NCBI GenBank assembly: GCA_020697635.1
Contig: JAEHCT010000022.1
Span: 1-11,867 of the forward strand
Origin: Candidatus Bathyarchaeota archaeon
GTDB taxonomy: Archaea > Thermoproteota > Bathyarchaeia > TCS64
Length of the DNA: 11,867 bases
Reading direction: 5' to 3'
Shown: positions 1-5,565 of the stretch, in pieces
How positions within the stretch are numbered: the first letter of the stretch is position 1
Layout: each line of letters begins with the position of its first letter
Position numbers and translations under genes: made by a program
The notes under the pieces: model-generated
Told to the model about the DNA's origin: nothing
The model's database searches: none
Seen by the model: only the letters and a program-made list of their open reading frames with translations

Positions 1-497
1 GACGCCATGTAAGCGGCTTGGGCCTCCCCCTCCCCGGGGGCCTGCACCCACGGTATGCCGAGCAGGGTGAGCAATCTCTTCGCGTCGTTCAGGCCTTCTC
101 TGGTCAGTCTCCCAGTCATCACGGCTTTGGAGTAGGCCTTCGCGTAGTCTCCGCGGCTCACGGCCTCCCTGTACTCCTCCTCGGCTTTCCGTTTGGCTTT
201 CTGGCGCTTCTCCACCTCTTGCCGTTTGAGGTCTGGTGGTCTGCCGTCGAAGACGAAGACCAGCTTCATGCCGTAGTCCGAGACGAGCCGGGTGGTCCTG
301 AAGGCCAGGCCGACGAGGTGGCTGGTGACTCTCCCCTCGCTGTCCATGAGGGGCGTCCCGTCCCGAGCCCTGATGAGGGCGAGGAACTGGTGGAGCACGT
401 TGAAGCCGTCCACGGCGAAGCTCCTGCCCTTGAGGTCGTCTAGGGTCAGCGTCTTCTTCGCTATTATGGGCGTGAGGAGGACTCCCAACGGAACCAT
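1..497 (-). CDS. fen: Flap endonuclease 1 (FEN-1), N-terminal part, truncated by window edge
   Basis: Structure-specific 5' flap nuclease that trims Okazaki-fragment flaps in replication and acts in repair. The reverse strand gives 165 codons running off the left edge, about half of the usual ~340-residue archaeal protein. Visible family features are the VDGFNVLHQF segment (metal ligand Asp30), DGTPLMDSEGRVTSHL (residues 46-61), FVFDGRPP with Asp84, a basic/acidic helical stretch at about 91-125 (helical arch), and APGEGEAQAAYM with Glu156 and Glu158 at the edge. The start is fixed: ATG at 497 is preceded directly by an in-frame TGA (498-500). The N-terminus reads M-V-P-L-G rather than the usual M-G-V-P, so the conserved Gly2 is absent. 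It lies 36 bp downstream of the DUF401 gene on the same strand; a TATA-like box at 517-523 suggests its own leaderless promoter. Identification is firm; the C-terminal half is not visible. Confidence 0.93.
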   Translation of the reverse strand, partial: MVPLGVLLTPIIAKKTLTLDDLKGRSFAVDGFNVLHQFLALIRARDGTPLMDSEGRVTSHLVGLAFRTTRLVSDYGMKLVFVFDGRPPDLKRQEVEKRQKAKRKAEEEYREAVSRGDYAKAYSKAVMTGRLTREGLNDAKRLLTLLGIPWVQAPGEGEAQAAYMA

Positions 498-516
498 TCA
501 AGCTAAGTAGCAGCCG

Positions 517-523
517 AATAAAT
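517..523 (-). promoter_or_regulatory. TATA-like box of the flap endonuclease gene
   Basis: The minus strand reads ATTTATT inside CCGATTTATTCGG, about 23 nt before the ATG at 497, the spacing of a leaderless archaeal promoter. A second candidate, CTATAACG, overlaps the stop codon of the preceding gene at 533-540 and would give a short leader. Read-through from the upstream gene is also possible. Confidence 0.4.
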
Positions 524-533
524 CGGTTTCCCG

Positions 534-1730
534 TTATAGGCCGTTGAACAGTAGATGGTACGCGAGCCCTACGACGTATAGTGCGGCGCTGGACGGCGCC
601 AGGTACCGGATGACCTTGTTCAGGTCGGACTTGAAGTAGCTGTTGGTTAGCACCGTGCACAGGTGCAGGGGCGAGGTGATGTAGGTGCACGTGATCCCGA
701 GGAACACTATGCTCGTGTAGTGGATGTTCGGGGCCCCGAAGAGGGGAAGCAGTATGGGGAAGCCTATGCCGACGCCCATCGAGGGGGAGCCCGAGACGGC
801 GCCGATCAACATGGGGATGACCACAGCGACGGCGAGGACCGGTATCCCTGAGCCGATCACGGCGTCGAAGAGGCTCGTCACGCTCCCCGAAGCCAGTATC
901 ATGTCCCGCAGATACAGCATGGAGACCGCTGAGAGGACTATCCCCACGTTGAACCCTTTCACGATCATCCTCGACGCGTCACGGGGCCCGACTCTTCCCA
1001 GCATGAAGGTCGCGATGATCCCGACGCCGAGGCTGATCCACGGGGGGAGCCCATACAGGGTCAGCCCCACGGTTAGTAGTATGGGCGCGACGCCCTTCAT
1101 GGACCTAGGGTCAAGCGCCTCACGGCCGCCGTTCTCACTCTTCACGGCTATGAATCTGCGGCCAACGATCAACCCGATGGTCACCATGACGAAGAACAGT
1201 GGGGACTGAACCCTGAGCCAGGTATTGATGGGGAAACCCGAGAGGGTCACAGCCATTATAGTCGAGGAAGAGATGGGGTTCATCCAGTAGAGGAGGTGCC
1301 TGAACCAGACGTTGAAGTATGTCCTGTGCTCGGGCTTCAACCCCAGCTTGTCGGCCTCAGGCTCGATGAAAGGCGCGGACATGAGGGCCCCGCCCGGCAT
1401 GCTCAGGAACCCGAAGAGGGCGGGTATCGTCGCGAGGAGCACGCTGCCGGGCAGCACCGTGCTCAGGCCCTCGATGAACCGGACCATGAGCCCCGTCTCC
1501 TTCAACGCGTAGCCGAGAACCGATATGAGGGCGACGGCTATGCAGAGCGTCCAGGTGCTCGTCGCCGTCATCGTCTCGAGCAGAACATCGAAGATTATAG
1601 CCGGGGGCCGCCTGGAGGTCAGTCCTATGATCATCGCGGCGACCGTTATGGCTGCGTAGAACTGGATGTCCTTCGCCCTTAGCATGAAGATAGTGACGAA
1701 CGCAGCCAGTACTCCTAATACTTCTATCAT
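534..1730 (-). CDS. DUF401 family integral membrane protein, putative transporter
   Basis: A very hydrophobic 398-residue protein with roughly ten predicted membrane segments, in the DUF401 family, which belongs to the ion transporter (IT) superfamily of secondary carriers. Family-like signatures are FGFLSMPGGALMSAPFIEP (about residues 106-124) followed by YFNVWFRHLLYWMNPISSS (about 138-156), and a second, C-terminal SGSPSMGVGIGFPILLP repeat-like element. Paired motifs in the two halves suggest the inverted-repeat fold of this superfamily. The substrate is unknown; an organic acid or amino-acid derivative would fit the catabolic genes in the window, but that is inference. ATG at 1730 is preceded by a good TATA box at 1768-1775. 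Downstream lies the flap endonuclease gene; upstream on the same strand is the small membrane protein gene, separated by about 100 bp. Confidence 0.85.
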   Translation of the reverse strand: MIEVLGVLAAFVTIFMLRAKDIQFYAAITVAAMIIGLTSRRPPAIIFDVLLETMTATSTWTLCIAVALISVLGYALKETGLMVRFIEGLSTVLPGSVLLATIPALFGFLSMPGGALMSAPFIEPEADKLGLKPEHRTYFNVWFRHLLYWMNPISSSTIMAVTLSGFPINTWLRVQSPLFFVMVTIGLIVGRRFIAVKSENGGREALDPRSMKGVAPILLTVGLTLYGLPPWISLGVGIIATFMLGRVGPRDASRMIVKGFNVGIVLSAVSMLYLRDMILASGSVTSLFDAVIGSGIPVLAVAVVIPMLIGAVSGSPSMGVGIGFPILLPLFGAPNIHYTSIVFLGITCTYITSPLHLCTVLTNSYFKSDLNKVIRYLAPSSAALYVVGLAYHLLFNGL

Positions 1731-1767
1731 GTGGGGAACCGTGGTCTCTGAGCAAATAACCCGATGC

Positions 1768-1775
1768 TATTTAAA
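1768..1775 (-). promoter_or_regulatory. TATA box of the DUF401 gene
   Basis: The minus strand reads TTTAAATA, centred about 41 nt before the ATG at 1730. Transcription would begin near 1745, giving a leader of about 15 nt. The box lies in an AT-rich patch (1755-1790) between GC-rich coding segments, which supports it. Confidence 0.6.
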
Positions 1776-1833
1776 CAATAATAGTGTAAGGTTACAGCCC
1801 CGGTTCCCCGCCTTCGTCCATCAAGTCGAGACC

Positions 1834-1998
1834 CTATATCCTCAGTATTGCCCTGACGATCCAGAGGAAGATCTTCAGGGGCAGCAGCAACAGGGTCAGC
1901 AAGAGGCTCACCAAGAAGGTTACGCCCATCAGGACGGAGGCCACGAGTAGGATCACTCCCAGTATGGCTATCAGGGGTATGAGGAACGCTCCCACCAC
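1834..1998 (-). CDS. Small hydrophobic membrane protein, 54 residues
   Basis: A short reading frame with GTG start at 1998 and TAG stop at 1834. The protein is almost entirely hydrophobic (Leu, Val, Ile, Ala), long enough for one long or two short membrane helices, with polar residues only near the end (Lys42, Arg49, Arg53), consistent with a cytoplasmic C-terminal tail. The minus strand has an AGGTG Shine-Dalgarno-like element (2001-2005) a few bases before the GTG, and a TGA lies in frame just upstream, which limits the start choices; GTG at 1995 is the alternative. It is divergent from the glutaredoxin-like gene and precedes the DUF401 gene on the same strand. I do not recognise a family. 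The uniform hydrophobic composition argues against chance, but translation is unproven. Confidence 0.6.
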   Translation of the reverse strand: MVGAFLIPLIAILGVILLVASVLMGVTFLVSLLLTLLLLPLKIFLWIVRAILRI

Positions 1999-2007
1999 TA
2001 CACCTAT

Positions 2008-2023
2008 ATATCACTAGCGATAT
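2008..2023. promoter_or_regulatory. 16-bp near-palindrome in divergent spacer
   Basis: ATATCACTAGCGATAT is symmetric at seven of eight base pairs. It sits between the small membrane protein gene (-) and the glutaredoxin-like gene (+), just upstream of the presumed leader of the former. It is a candidate operator; the binding protein is unknown. Confidence 0.3.
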
Positions 2024-2047
2024 GCGGGTTTTAACTGTTTCGGTAAC

Positions 2048-2056
2048 CCTATAAGC
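2048..2056 (+). promoter_or_regulatory. TATA-like box of the glutaredoxin-like gene
   Basis: CCTATAAGC is centred about 26 nt before the ATG at 2078, so the transcript would be leaderless or nearly so. A GGGAG element at 2066-2070 would act as a Shine-Dalgarno site only if transcription starts further upstream. Confidence 0.5.
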
Positions 2057-2077
2057 CGCCGCCCAGGGAGAAAACGC

Positions 2078-2329
2078 ATGAACCCGGAGCCCGACATAGT
2101 GCTCTTCACAATCCCACTGTGCCCCAAATGCGCCGTGGTCAAACGACACATATCGGAGATAGTCAAGGAACACCCGGATCTGATCGTGAAGGAGCTCAAC
2201 ATGCTGACGAACATCGGGCTCGTGCTGAGACACGGGTTCCTCACGGCGCCAGCCATGCTGGTCAGAGGAAAACCGCTTAAAGGAGTGGTTTCCAAACAGA
2301 CGATAAGGGATAAACTATCTAATGAGTGA
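2078..2329 (+). CDS. Glutaredoxin/thioredoxin-fold small redox protein (CPKC)
   Basis: An 83-residue protein with the compact glutaredoxin-like fold pattern: a first beta strand (IVLFTIP), the redox pair in LCPKC (Cys14 and Cys17), a long helix (VVKRHISEIVKEH), a second strand, and a TAPAML segment whose proline occupies the usual cis-Pro place, followed by VRGKPLKG. It probably performs thiol-disulfide exchange or delivers electrons to a reductase in the cytoplasm; no partner is visible. The ATG is preceded by GGGAG and by a TATA-like box. It is followed by a T6 tract at 2363-2368 and a long AT-rich spacer. A non-redox thiol or metal-binding role cannot be excluded. Confidence 0.78.
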   Translation: MNPEPDIVLFTIPLCPKCAVVKRHISEIVKEHPDLIVKELNMLTNIGLVLRHGFLTAPAMLVRGKPLKGVVSKQTIRDKLSNE

Positions 2330-2362
2330 CGGTTAACAAGAAAATATACACATTCCAGTCCC

Positions 2363-2368
2363 TTTTTT
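2363..2368 (+). terminator. T6 tract terminator after glutaredoxin-like gene
   Basis: CCCTTTTTTCTT lies about 34 nt beyond the TGA stop at 2329, in an AT-rich spacer. Archaeal RNA polymerase commonly terminates on short oligo-T runs. It is followed at once by the palindrome at 2370-2386. Confidence 0.45.
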
Positions 2369-2369
2369 C

Positions 2370-2386
2370 TTATACACAGTGTATAA
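2370..2386. promoter_or_regulatory. 17-bp perfect palindrome in AT-rich spacer
   Basis: TTATACAC-A-GTGTATAA has two perfect 8-bp arms around one central base. It lies in the 247-bp AT-rich spacer (2330-2576) between the glutaredoxin-like gene and the receiver protein gene. Copies of the half-site TACACA occur at 2347-2352 and 2541-2546 on the plus strand and, inverted, at about 2431-2438. The rest of the spacer shows TATA-like boxes near 2480-2490 and 2517-2532 and no convincing gene. A DNA-binding site is likely; its ligand is unknown. Confidence 0.45.
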
Positions 2387-2576
2387 ACTCTGGAAAAACG
2401 ATGAAATTAGTGGATATGATCGTTAAACAGCATATGTGTGTAGATTAAAATATAGAAAATTGCATTCACTCCCGTCAATGAAATATATATGTCAACATGT
2501 TTCTTCAAAAAGGTGTCTTAAAACTAAAATACCTAATCAATACACACTATGATCCATACGGTAAGCCGGTGCCCAT

Positions 2577-3122
2577 GTGAGCTTCACTGAAAAAATAGAC
2601 GTGCTCGACCTCATCATAAACGTACTCAACGAGCACGAGAAGAAGCTGGACGACATAGTCCAGAGGATGGAGATAATCGTCGACATCCTTGAGGGGCACC
2701 CAGAGTTCTCGGAGGCCCTGATAGAGTATCAGGAGAAGGCCGCCTTGATTCCTGGAGGCAACGGCACGGTGCTCATCGTCGACGACGACGAGTTCCTCAC
2801 AGAGACCTTCAGGATGCTTCTCCAGGACGCGGGCTTCGACGTGGAGACCGCTTCCACCGGGAACCAGGCTCTGCTGAAGGCGAGCCAGACAGACTTCGAT
2901 CTGGCCATACTCGACCTCAAGCTGCCTGATACGATGGGAAACGAGTTAGCGAAGAGGCTCAAGTCGCGTAACAAAGACATGAACGTCGTCCTGTTGACGG
3001 GCCACACGGAGCTCCTGGATAACATGGACCCCGAAGACCTGGGGACGGACGAGGTGCTGTTCAAACCGATAAGCCCTGAGGAGCTTCTGAAGATAACCGA
3101 GAAATTGAGGAGCCGAGCCTAG
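2577..3122 (+). CDS. Stand-alone response regulator receiver protein with helical N-terminus
   Basis: A 181-residue protein with a CheY-type receiver domain at about residues 63-181. The acidic pocket is VDDDE (Asp69-Asp71), the phosphoacceptor is Asp113 in AILDLKLPD, the switch threonine is Thr141 in LLTGH, and the lysine is Lys163 in LFKPIS, so it should be phosphorylatable. Residues 1-55 are predicted helical with heptad-like hydrophobic spacing (IDVLDLIINVLNEH, then DIVQRMEIIVDIL), suggesting a coiled-coil dimer or docking helix. No output domain follows and no histidine kinase lies in the window. The start is GTG at 2577; an overlapping ATG at 2575 meets TGA at once, and an in-frame TAA at 2562 excludes earlier starts. 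GGTG at 2568-2571 may be the ribosome site. Its stop is one base from the convergent thioredoxin gene. Confidence 0.9.
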   Translation: MSFTEKIDVLDLIINVLNEHEKKLDDIVQRMEIIVDILEGHPEFSEALIEYQEKAALIPGGNGTVLIVDDDEFLTETFRMLLQDAGFDVETASTGNQALLKASQTDFDLAILDLKLPDTMGNELAKRLKSRNKDMNVVLLTGHTELLDNMDPEDLGTDEVLFKPISPEELLKITEKLRSRA

Positions 3123-3123
3123 G

Positions 3124-3441
3124 CTAATCGAATATAGCTAGCCTGGATTCAATCATCTGCCTGGGCAGGGCTCCCAGCGTCTTGTCGACGAGTTCCCCGT
3201 TCTTGAAGTAGAGGAGGGTGGGGATGCTCATGATGCCGTACCGCATGGGGACCGCCCGGTTCTGGTCGACGTTGAGCTTGGCGAAGGTGATGTTCGTCTT
3301 CTCCTCCGCCAACTGGTCGATTATTGGGCTCAGAATCCTGCATGGTCCGCACCAGGCGGCCCAGCAGTCGACGACCACGTTCTCGTTCTCCTTCAAGAAG
3401 TTGTCGAAGTTGGAGTCTGTTATTTCCACGGTTTTACTCAT
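3124..3441 (-). CDS. trxA: Thioredoxin
   Basis: Cytoplasmic protein disulfide reductase of classic length (105 residues). The active site is WCGPC (residues 30-34), preceded by the buried Asp25 of VVVDCWAAW, and the cis-proline is Pro74 in SIPT. The usual phenylalanine after the buried aspartate is replaced by Cys26, giving a third cysteine close to the active site. ATG at 3441 lies about 30 nt from a TATA box at 3471-3479. It is divergent from the TrmB-like regulator gene with a 74-bp spacer, which makes the regulator a possible controller, and converges with the receiver protein gene with a one-base gap. Electrons would come from a thioredoxin reductase not seen here. Confidence 0.95.
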   Translation of the reverse strand: MSKTVEITDSNFDNFLKENENVVVDCWAAWCGPCRILSPIIDQLAEEKTNITFAKLNVDQNRAVPMRYGIMSIPTLLYFKNGELVDKTLGALPRQMIESRLAIFD

Positions 3442-3470
3442 TATGTTTCAGATACTGGTTCATGGCGACC

Positions 3471-3479
3471 AAATATAAA
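3471..3479 (-). promoter_or_regulatory. TATA box of the thioredoxin gene
   Basis: The minus strand reads TTTATATTT, centred about 34 nt before the ATG at 3441; transcription would start near 3448, giving a leader of a few bases. It lies within 3 bp of the opposing TATA box of the TrmB-like gene (3482-3489), so the two promoters are back to back. Confidence 0.6.
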
Positions 3480-3481
3480 GA

Positions 3482-3489
3482 TATTTAAA
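3482..3489 (+). promoter_or_regulatory. TATA box of the TrmB-like regulator gene
   Basis: TATTTAAA is centred about 30 nt before the ATG at 3516. Transcription would start near 3513, which is why ATG 3516 is preferred over the in-frame TTG at 3504. Confidence 0.6.
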
Positions 3490-3490
3490 G

Positions 3491-3511
3491 GTGTTCATCA
3501 TCATTGAACAC
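3491..3511. promoter_or_regulatory. 21-bp dyad operator candidate, TrmB-like gene
   Basis: GTGTTCA and TGAACAC form perfect 7-bp arms around a 7-bp spacer. The dyad starts one base after the TATA box and ends four bases before the ATG at 3516, so it covers the expected transcription start. A protein bound here would block transcription; autoregulation by the wHTH product is the simplest reading. Confidence 0.5.
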
Positions 3512-3515
3512 AGGT

Positions 3516-3917
3516 ATGAGTCTGAGAGAGATCCAGAGCATCCTCAACGCGCCAGAGATAGGCCCAGAGGAGCTCATAAAGTGTGCCCTCGGGATAAAGA
3601 CCACCGAGATACAGGCCTACTGTGCGCTAGTCAACTCCGGGCCCCTCACCATACAGGACGCCACGGACCTGCTGAGCAAGAGCAGGTCCACATCCCAGAG
3701 GCTCCTCCAGAACCTCGTGGAGAAGGGGCTGGCCACCCGCGAGGAGGAGCTGATTGGGCTCGGGGGCTACAAGTTCATCTACAGGGCCGTGCCCCCTGAG
3801 AGGCTCAAGGACTCCATCCGCGAAACCCTGGAGAAGTGGTACGGGAGGATGATCTCGGAGCTGGATGAGCTGCCTCAGAGGATCGCTGAGATGGGGTGTA
3901 GCGATAAAAAGGAGTAG
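3516..3917 (+). CDS. TrmB-like winged-helix transcriptional regulator
   Basis: A 133-residue protein with a winged helix-turn-helix at about residues 20-90: TTEIQAYCALVNSGPLTIQD (first helices), SKSRSTSQRLLQNLVEKGL (recognition helix and following turn), and a wing ending in YKFIYRAVPPERL. This pattern matches the N-terminal domain of archaeal TrmB-type regulators, but the sugar-binding C-terminal domain is absent; the tail (about 92-133) is a predicted helix suited to dimerisation. Cys16 and Cys27 are near the HTH, and a third cysteine is near the C-terminus, which with the adjacent thioredoxin gene raises a redox-sensing possibility (inference). TTG at 3504 is an alternative start, but it lies inside the dyad and upstream of the expected transcription start. 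The gene ends 8 bp from the convergent glutamine synthetase gene. Confidence 0.82.
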   Translation: MSLREIQSILNAPEIGPEELIKCALGIKTTEIQAYCALVNSGPLTIQDATDLLSKSRSTSQRLLQNLVEKGLATREEELIGLGGYKFIYRAVPPERLKDSIRETLEKWYGRMISELDELPQRIAEMGCSDKKE

Positions 3918-3925
3918 ATCGGTGG

Positions 3926-5305
3926 CTAGCACCTGGTCAGGTATTGCTCGTACTCCCATGGCGTGATCTTGGGTCTGCTGGCGGCCCACTCCACGCCCGT
4001 GTACTCAAGGTAGCTCTCGTATTCCGCCTGCTTCAGCTCGACCAGGTTCCTGTGGAGGTAGTCGCCGAGGGCGTCCTTCATGGTGGCGTCCCCTTCGAAC
4101 CAGTCCACCGCCTCTCCGAGGTGCTCGGGCAGCACCTCCACGCCCAGCTTCTTGATGTCCTTCTTGATGAAGTGATATATGTTATCGGCGAACGGCTCCG
4201 GAGGCTCCATCTTCTTGTCGATGCCCTCCATGCCCGACTTGAGCAGAACCGTCGCCGTGATGTAGGGGTTGCTGGACGGGTCGGGGTGCCTGTACTCGAT
4301 CCTGGTCACCGTGTTCTTCTCACCCGGCGCCAAGGGTACCCTGACGAGGGCGGAGCGGTTCGCGAAACCCCAGCTCACGTAGACCGGTGCCTCGTAGTGG
4401 GGCACCAGCCTTTTGTAGCTGTTGACTAGCGGCGCAACCACCGCAGACATGGCCTGGGCGTGCTTCAGTATGCCCCCGATGTAGTGGCGCGCCGTCTCGG
4501 ATAGCCCGTGCTCGGATTCCTCGTCCATGAACATGTTGCGCCCCGTCTCCAGCTCCACGAGGCTCTGGTGCACGTGGCAGCCGCTGCCGCTGACGCCCCA
4601 GAAAGGCTTGGGCATGAAAGTGGCGATGGCATCGTGCTTCTCGGCGATGGTCTTGACGGCGAGCTTGTAGAGGATCACCCTGTCGGCTGTGCCCAGGGCG
4701 TCGCTGTACCTGAAGTTTATCTCTTGTTGGCCTGAAGCTGCCTCGTGGTGAACTCGGTCGAGCTGGAACCCCGCGGCCTCCAGGCACATGAGGGTCTCCA
4801 GCTTCACGTCCTCGGTGGGGTCGAGAGGCGGAAGGTCGAAGTAGCCTCCCTTCCCGTAGGGCGCGATGGAGCCGTTCTCGTTGGTGACGTAGAAGTACTC
4901 CAGCTCGGGGCCCGTGTTGAAGCCCAGCCCCTCCTTCTCGAGCTCGTCCACCGTCCTCTTCAGTAAGCCCCTGGGGTCTCCGAGGAACGGCGTCCCGTCT
5001 GGGTTGCTGACGTAGCAGAACATCAGGGCTATGCCGGGGGTCTCCCACATGGGGACCAGGAACGTGGACGGGTCTGGGTGGAGGTTGAGGTCGCTCTTGT
5101 TGACCTCCGCGAAGCCGAGTATGCTTGAGCCGTCGAAGGCTACGCCGTGGGTCAGCGCGTCCCGCATGTTGTACTCGGGGATCAGCATGGCCTTGGGGCT
5201 GCCCATGGGGTCGATGACTATGAGACGTATGTATTTGGTGTCGTGACGCTTGATGAGCTCCATTATGGGCTCCACGGCGTCTCCATTGGTCAACGTTGAA
5301 CGCAT
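3926..5305 (-). CDS. glnA: Glutamine synthetase, type I
   Basis: Makes glutamine from glutamate, ammonia and ATP in the cytoplasm as a dodecamer; central nitrogen assimilation. With ATG at 5305 the protein has 459 residues, the normal GSI length. Active-site elements in order: FDGSS (57-61), Glu134 and Glu136 in GPELEYF, Glu188 and Glu195 in HHEAASGQQE, MPKPFWGVSGSGCHVH with His244, SYKRLVPHYEAPV with the flap Glu305, NRSALVRVP (Arg317, Arg322), and RIEYRHPDP (Glu337, Arg339). All expected catalytic residues are present; the usual methionine of GSGMH is cysteine. A GTG at 5326 would add seven residues, but it lies next to the TATA box (5327-5336), and ATG 5305 sits 27 nt from the box centre, so a leaderless ATG start is preferred. 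It is divergent from the Lrp-type gene. Confidence 0.96.
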   Translation of the reverse strand: MRSTLTNGDAVEPIMELIKRHDTKYIRLIVIDPMGSPKAMLIPEYNMRDALTHGVAFDGSSILGFAEVNKSDLNLHPDPSTFLVPMWETPGIALMFCYVSNPDGTPFLGDPRGLLKRTVDELEKEGLGFNTGPELEYFYVTNENGSIAPYGKGGYFDLPPLDPTEDVKLETLMCLEAAGFQLDRVHHEAASGQQEINFRYSDALGTADRVILYKLAVKTIAEKHDAIATFMPKPFWGVSGSGCHVHQSLVELETGRNMFMDEESEHGLSETARHYIGGILKHAQAMSAVVAPLVNSYKRLVPHYEAPVYVSWGFANRSALVRVPLAPGEKNTVTRIEYRHPDPSSNPYITATVLLKSGMEGIDKKMEPPEPFADNIYHFIKKDIKKLGVEVLPEHLGEAVDWFEGDATMKDALGDYLHRNLVELKQAEYESYLEYTGVEWAASRPKITPWEYEQYLTRC

Positions 5306-5326
5306 ACACGCATGGGAATGGTTCAC

Positions 5327-5336
5327 ATATATATAC
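5327..5336 (-). promoter_or_regulatory. TATA box of glnA
   Basis: The minus strand reads GTATATATAT, centred 27 nt before ATG 5305, typical of a leaderless archaeal promoter. This is one of the clearest promoters in the window and decides the glnA start. Confidence 0.7.
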
Positions 5337-5351
5337 TTTATGGGAATAATC

Positions 5352-5395
5352 CTATACGCATGTTCAAATAAATCAGCAATCTCTATACGTTTGTT
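5352..5395. repeat. Two 13-bp direct repeats spaced 31 bp, upstream of glnA
   Basis: CTATACGCATGTT (5352-5364) and CTATACGTTTGTT (5383-5395) match at 11 of 13 positions, with starts exactly 31 bp apart. They lie at about -47 to -59 and -78 to -90 from the expected glnA transcription start, upstream of its TATA box, where archaeal activators often bind. On the opposite strand they read like ACATGCGTAT and ACAAACGTAT, similar to ACATCTGTAT near the Lrp-type gene. Confidence 0.5.
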
Positions 5396-5451
5396 TAACA
5401 GGGTTGACGTGTTTAAATAAACTTAATTTCTTCGTTACACAGGTCAATCAG

Positions 5452-5560
5452 GCTCCGGTCATGATCAACAGGCCTTCCCCGCGGTCGGGGCGTCAGACAT
5501 CACCCCCAACAACAGAGCCTCCTCGATGAACGCCGCCACGGGCTCCATGTGGAGCCATAA
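5452..5560. other. GC-rich island with two hairpins and a 27-codon ORF
   Basis: The 346 bp between glnA and the Lrp-type gene are AT-rich except for this block. It has two perfect hairpins: CCCCG-CGGT-CGGGG near 5477-5490, and GGCTCC-ATGT-GGAGCC at 5541-5556. The minus strand has an ORF at 5465-5548 (ATG to TGA, 27 residues starting MEPVAAFIEEALLLG) with G or C in nearly all third positions and many G-first codons, as in local genes. The frame stays open eight codons further upstream without a start. It may be a mini-protein, a gene remnant, or a structured small RNA; the sequence does not decide. Confidence 0.35.
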
Positions 5561-5565
5561 AGTGT

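Noticed and set aside
1727..2233. 168-codon minus-strand ORF spanning the small membrane protein region and the glutaredoxin-like gene
   Set aside because: Low-complexity, charged translation crossing two promoters; the hydrophobic frame at 1834-1998 and the CPKC frame on the plus strand explain the region better.
2401..2552. Short ORFs (15 codons at 2401 and 24 codons at 2478) in the AT-rich spacer
   Set aside because: AT-rich codons unlike neighbouring genes, no ribosome site, and lengths expected by chance.
2330..2576. Replication origin
   Set aside because: AT-rich with a dyad, but no Orc1/Cdc6 gene or recognisable origin recognition boxes in the window.
4320..5309. 329-codon minus-strand ORF inside glnA
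   Set aside because: Alternate-frame shadow, rich in Arg, His, Gly and Pro, overlapping the clear glutamine synthetase frame.
5460..5520. Possible C/D box small RNA on the minus strand (GTGATGT and CTGA boxes)
   Set aside because: Box C is imperfect and the following CTGA is immediately adjacent, leaving no guide spacer.
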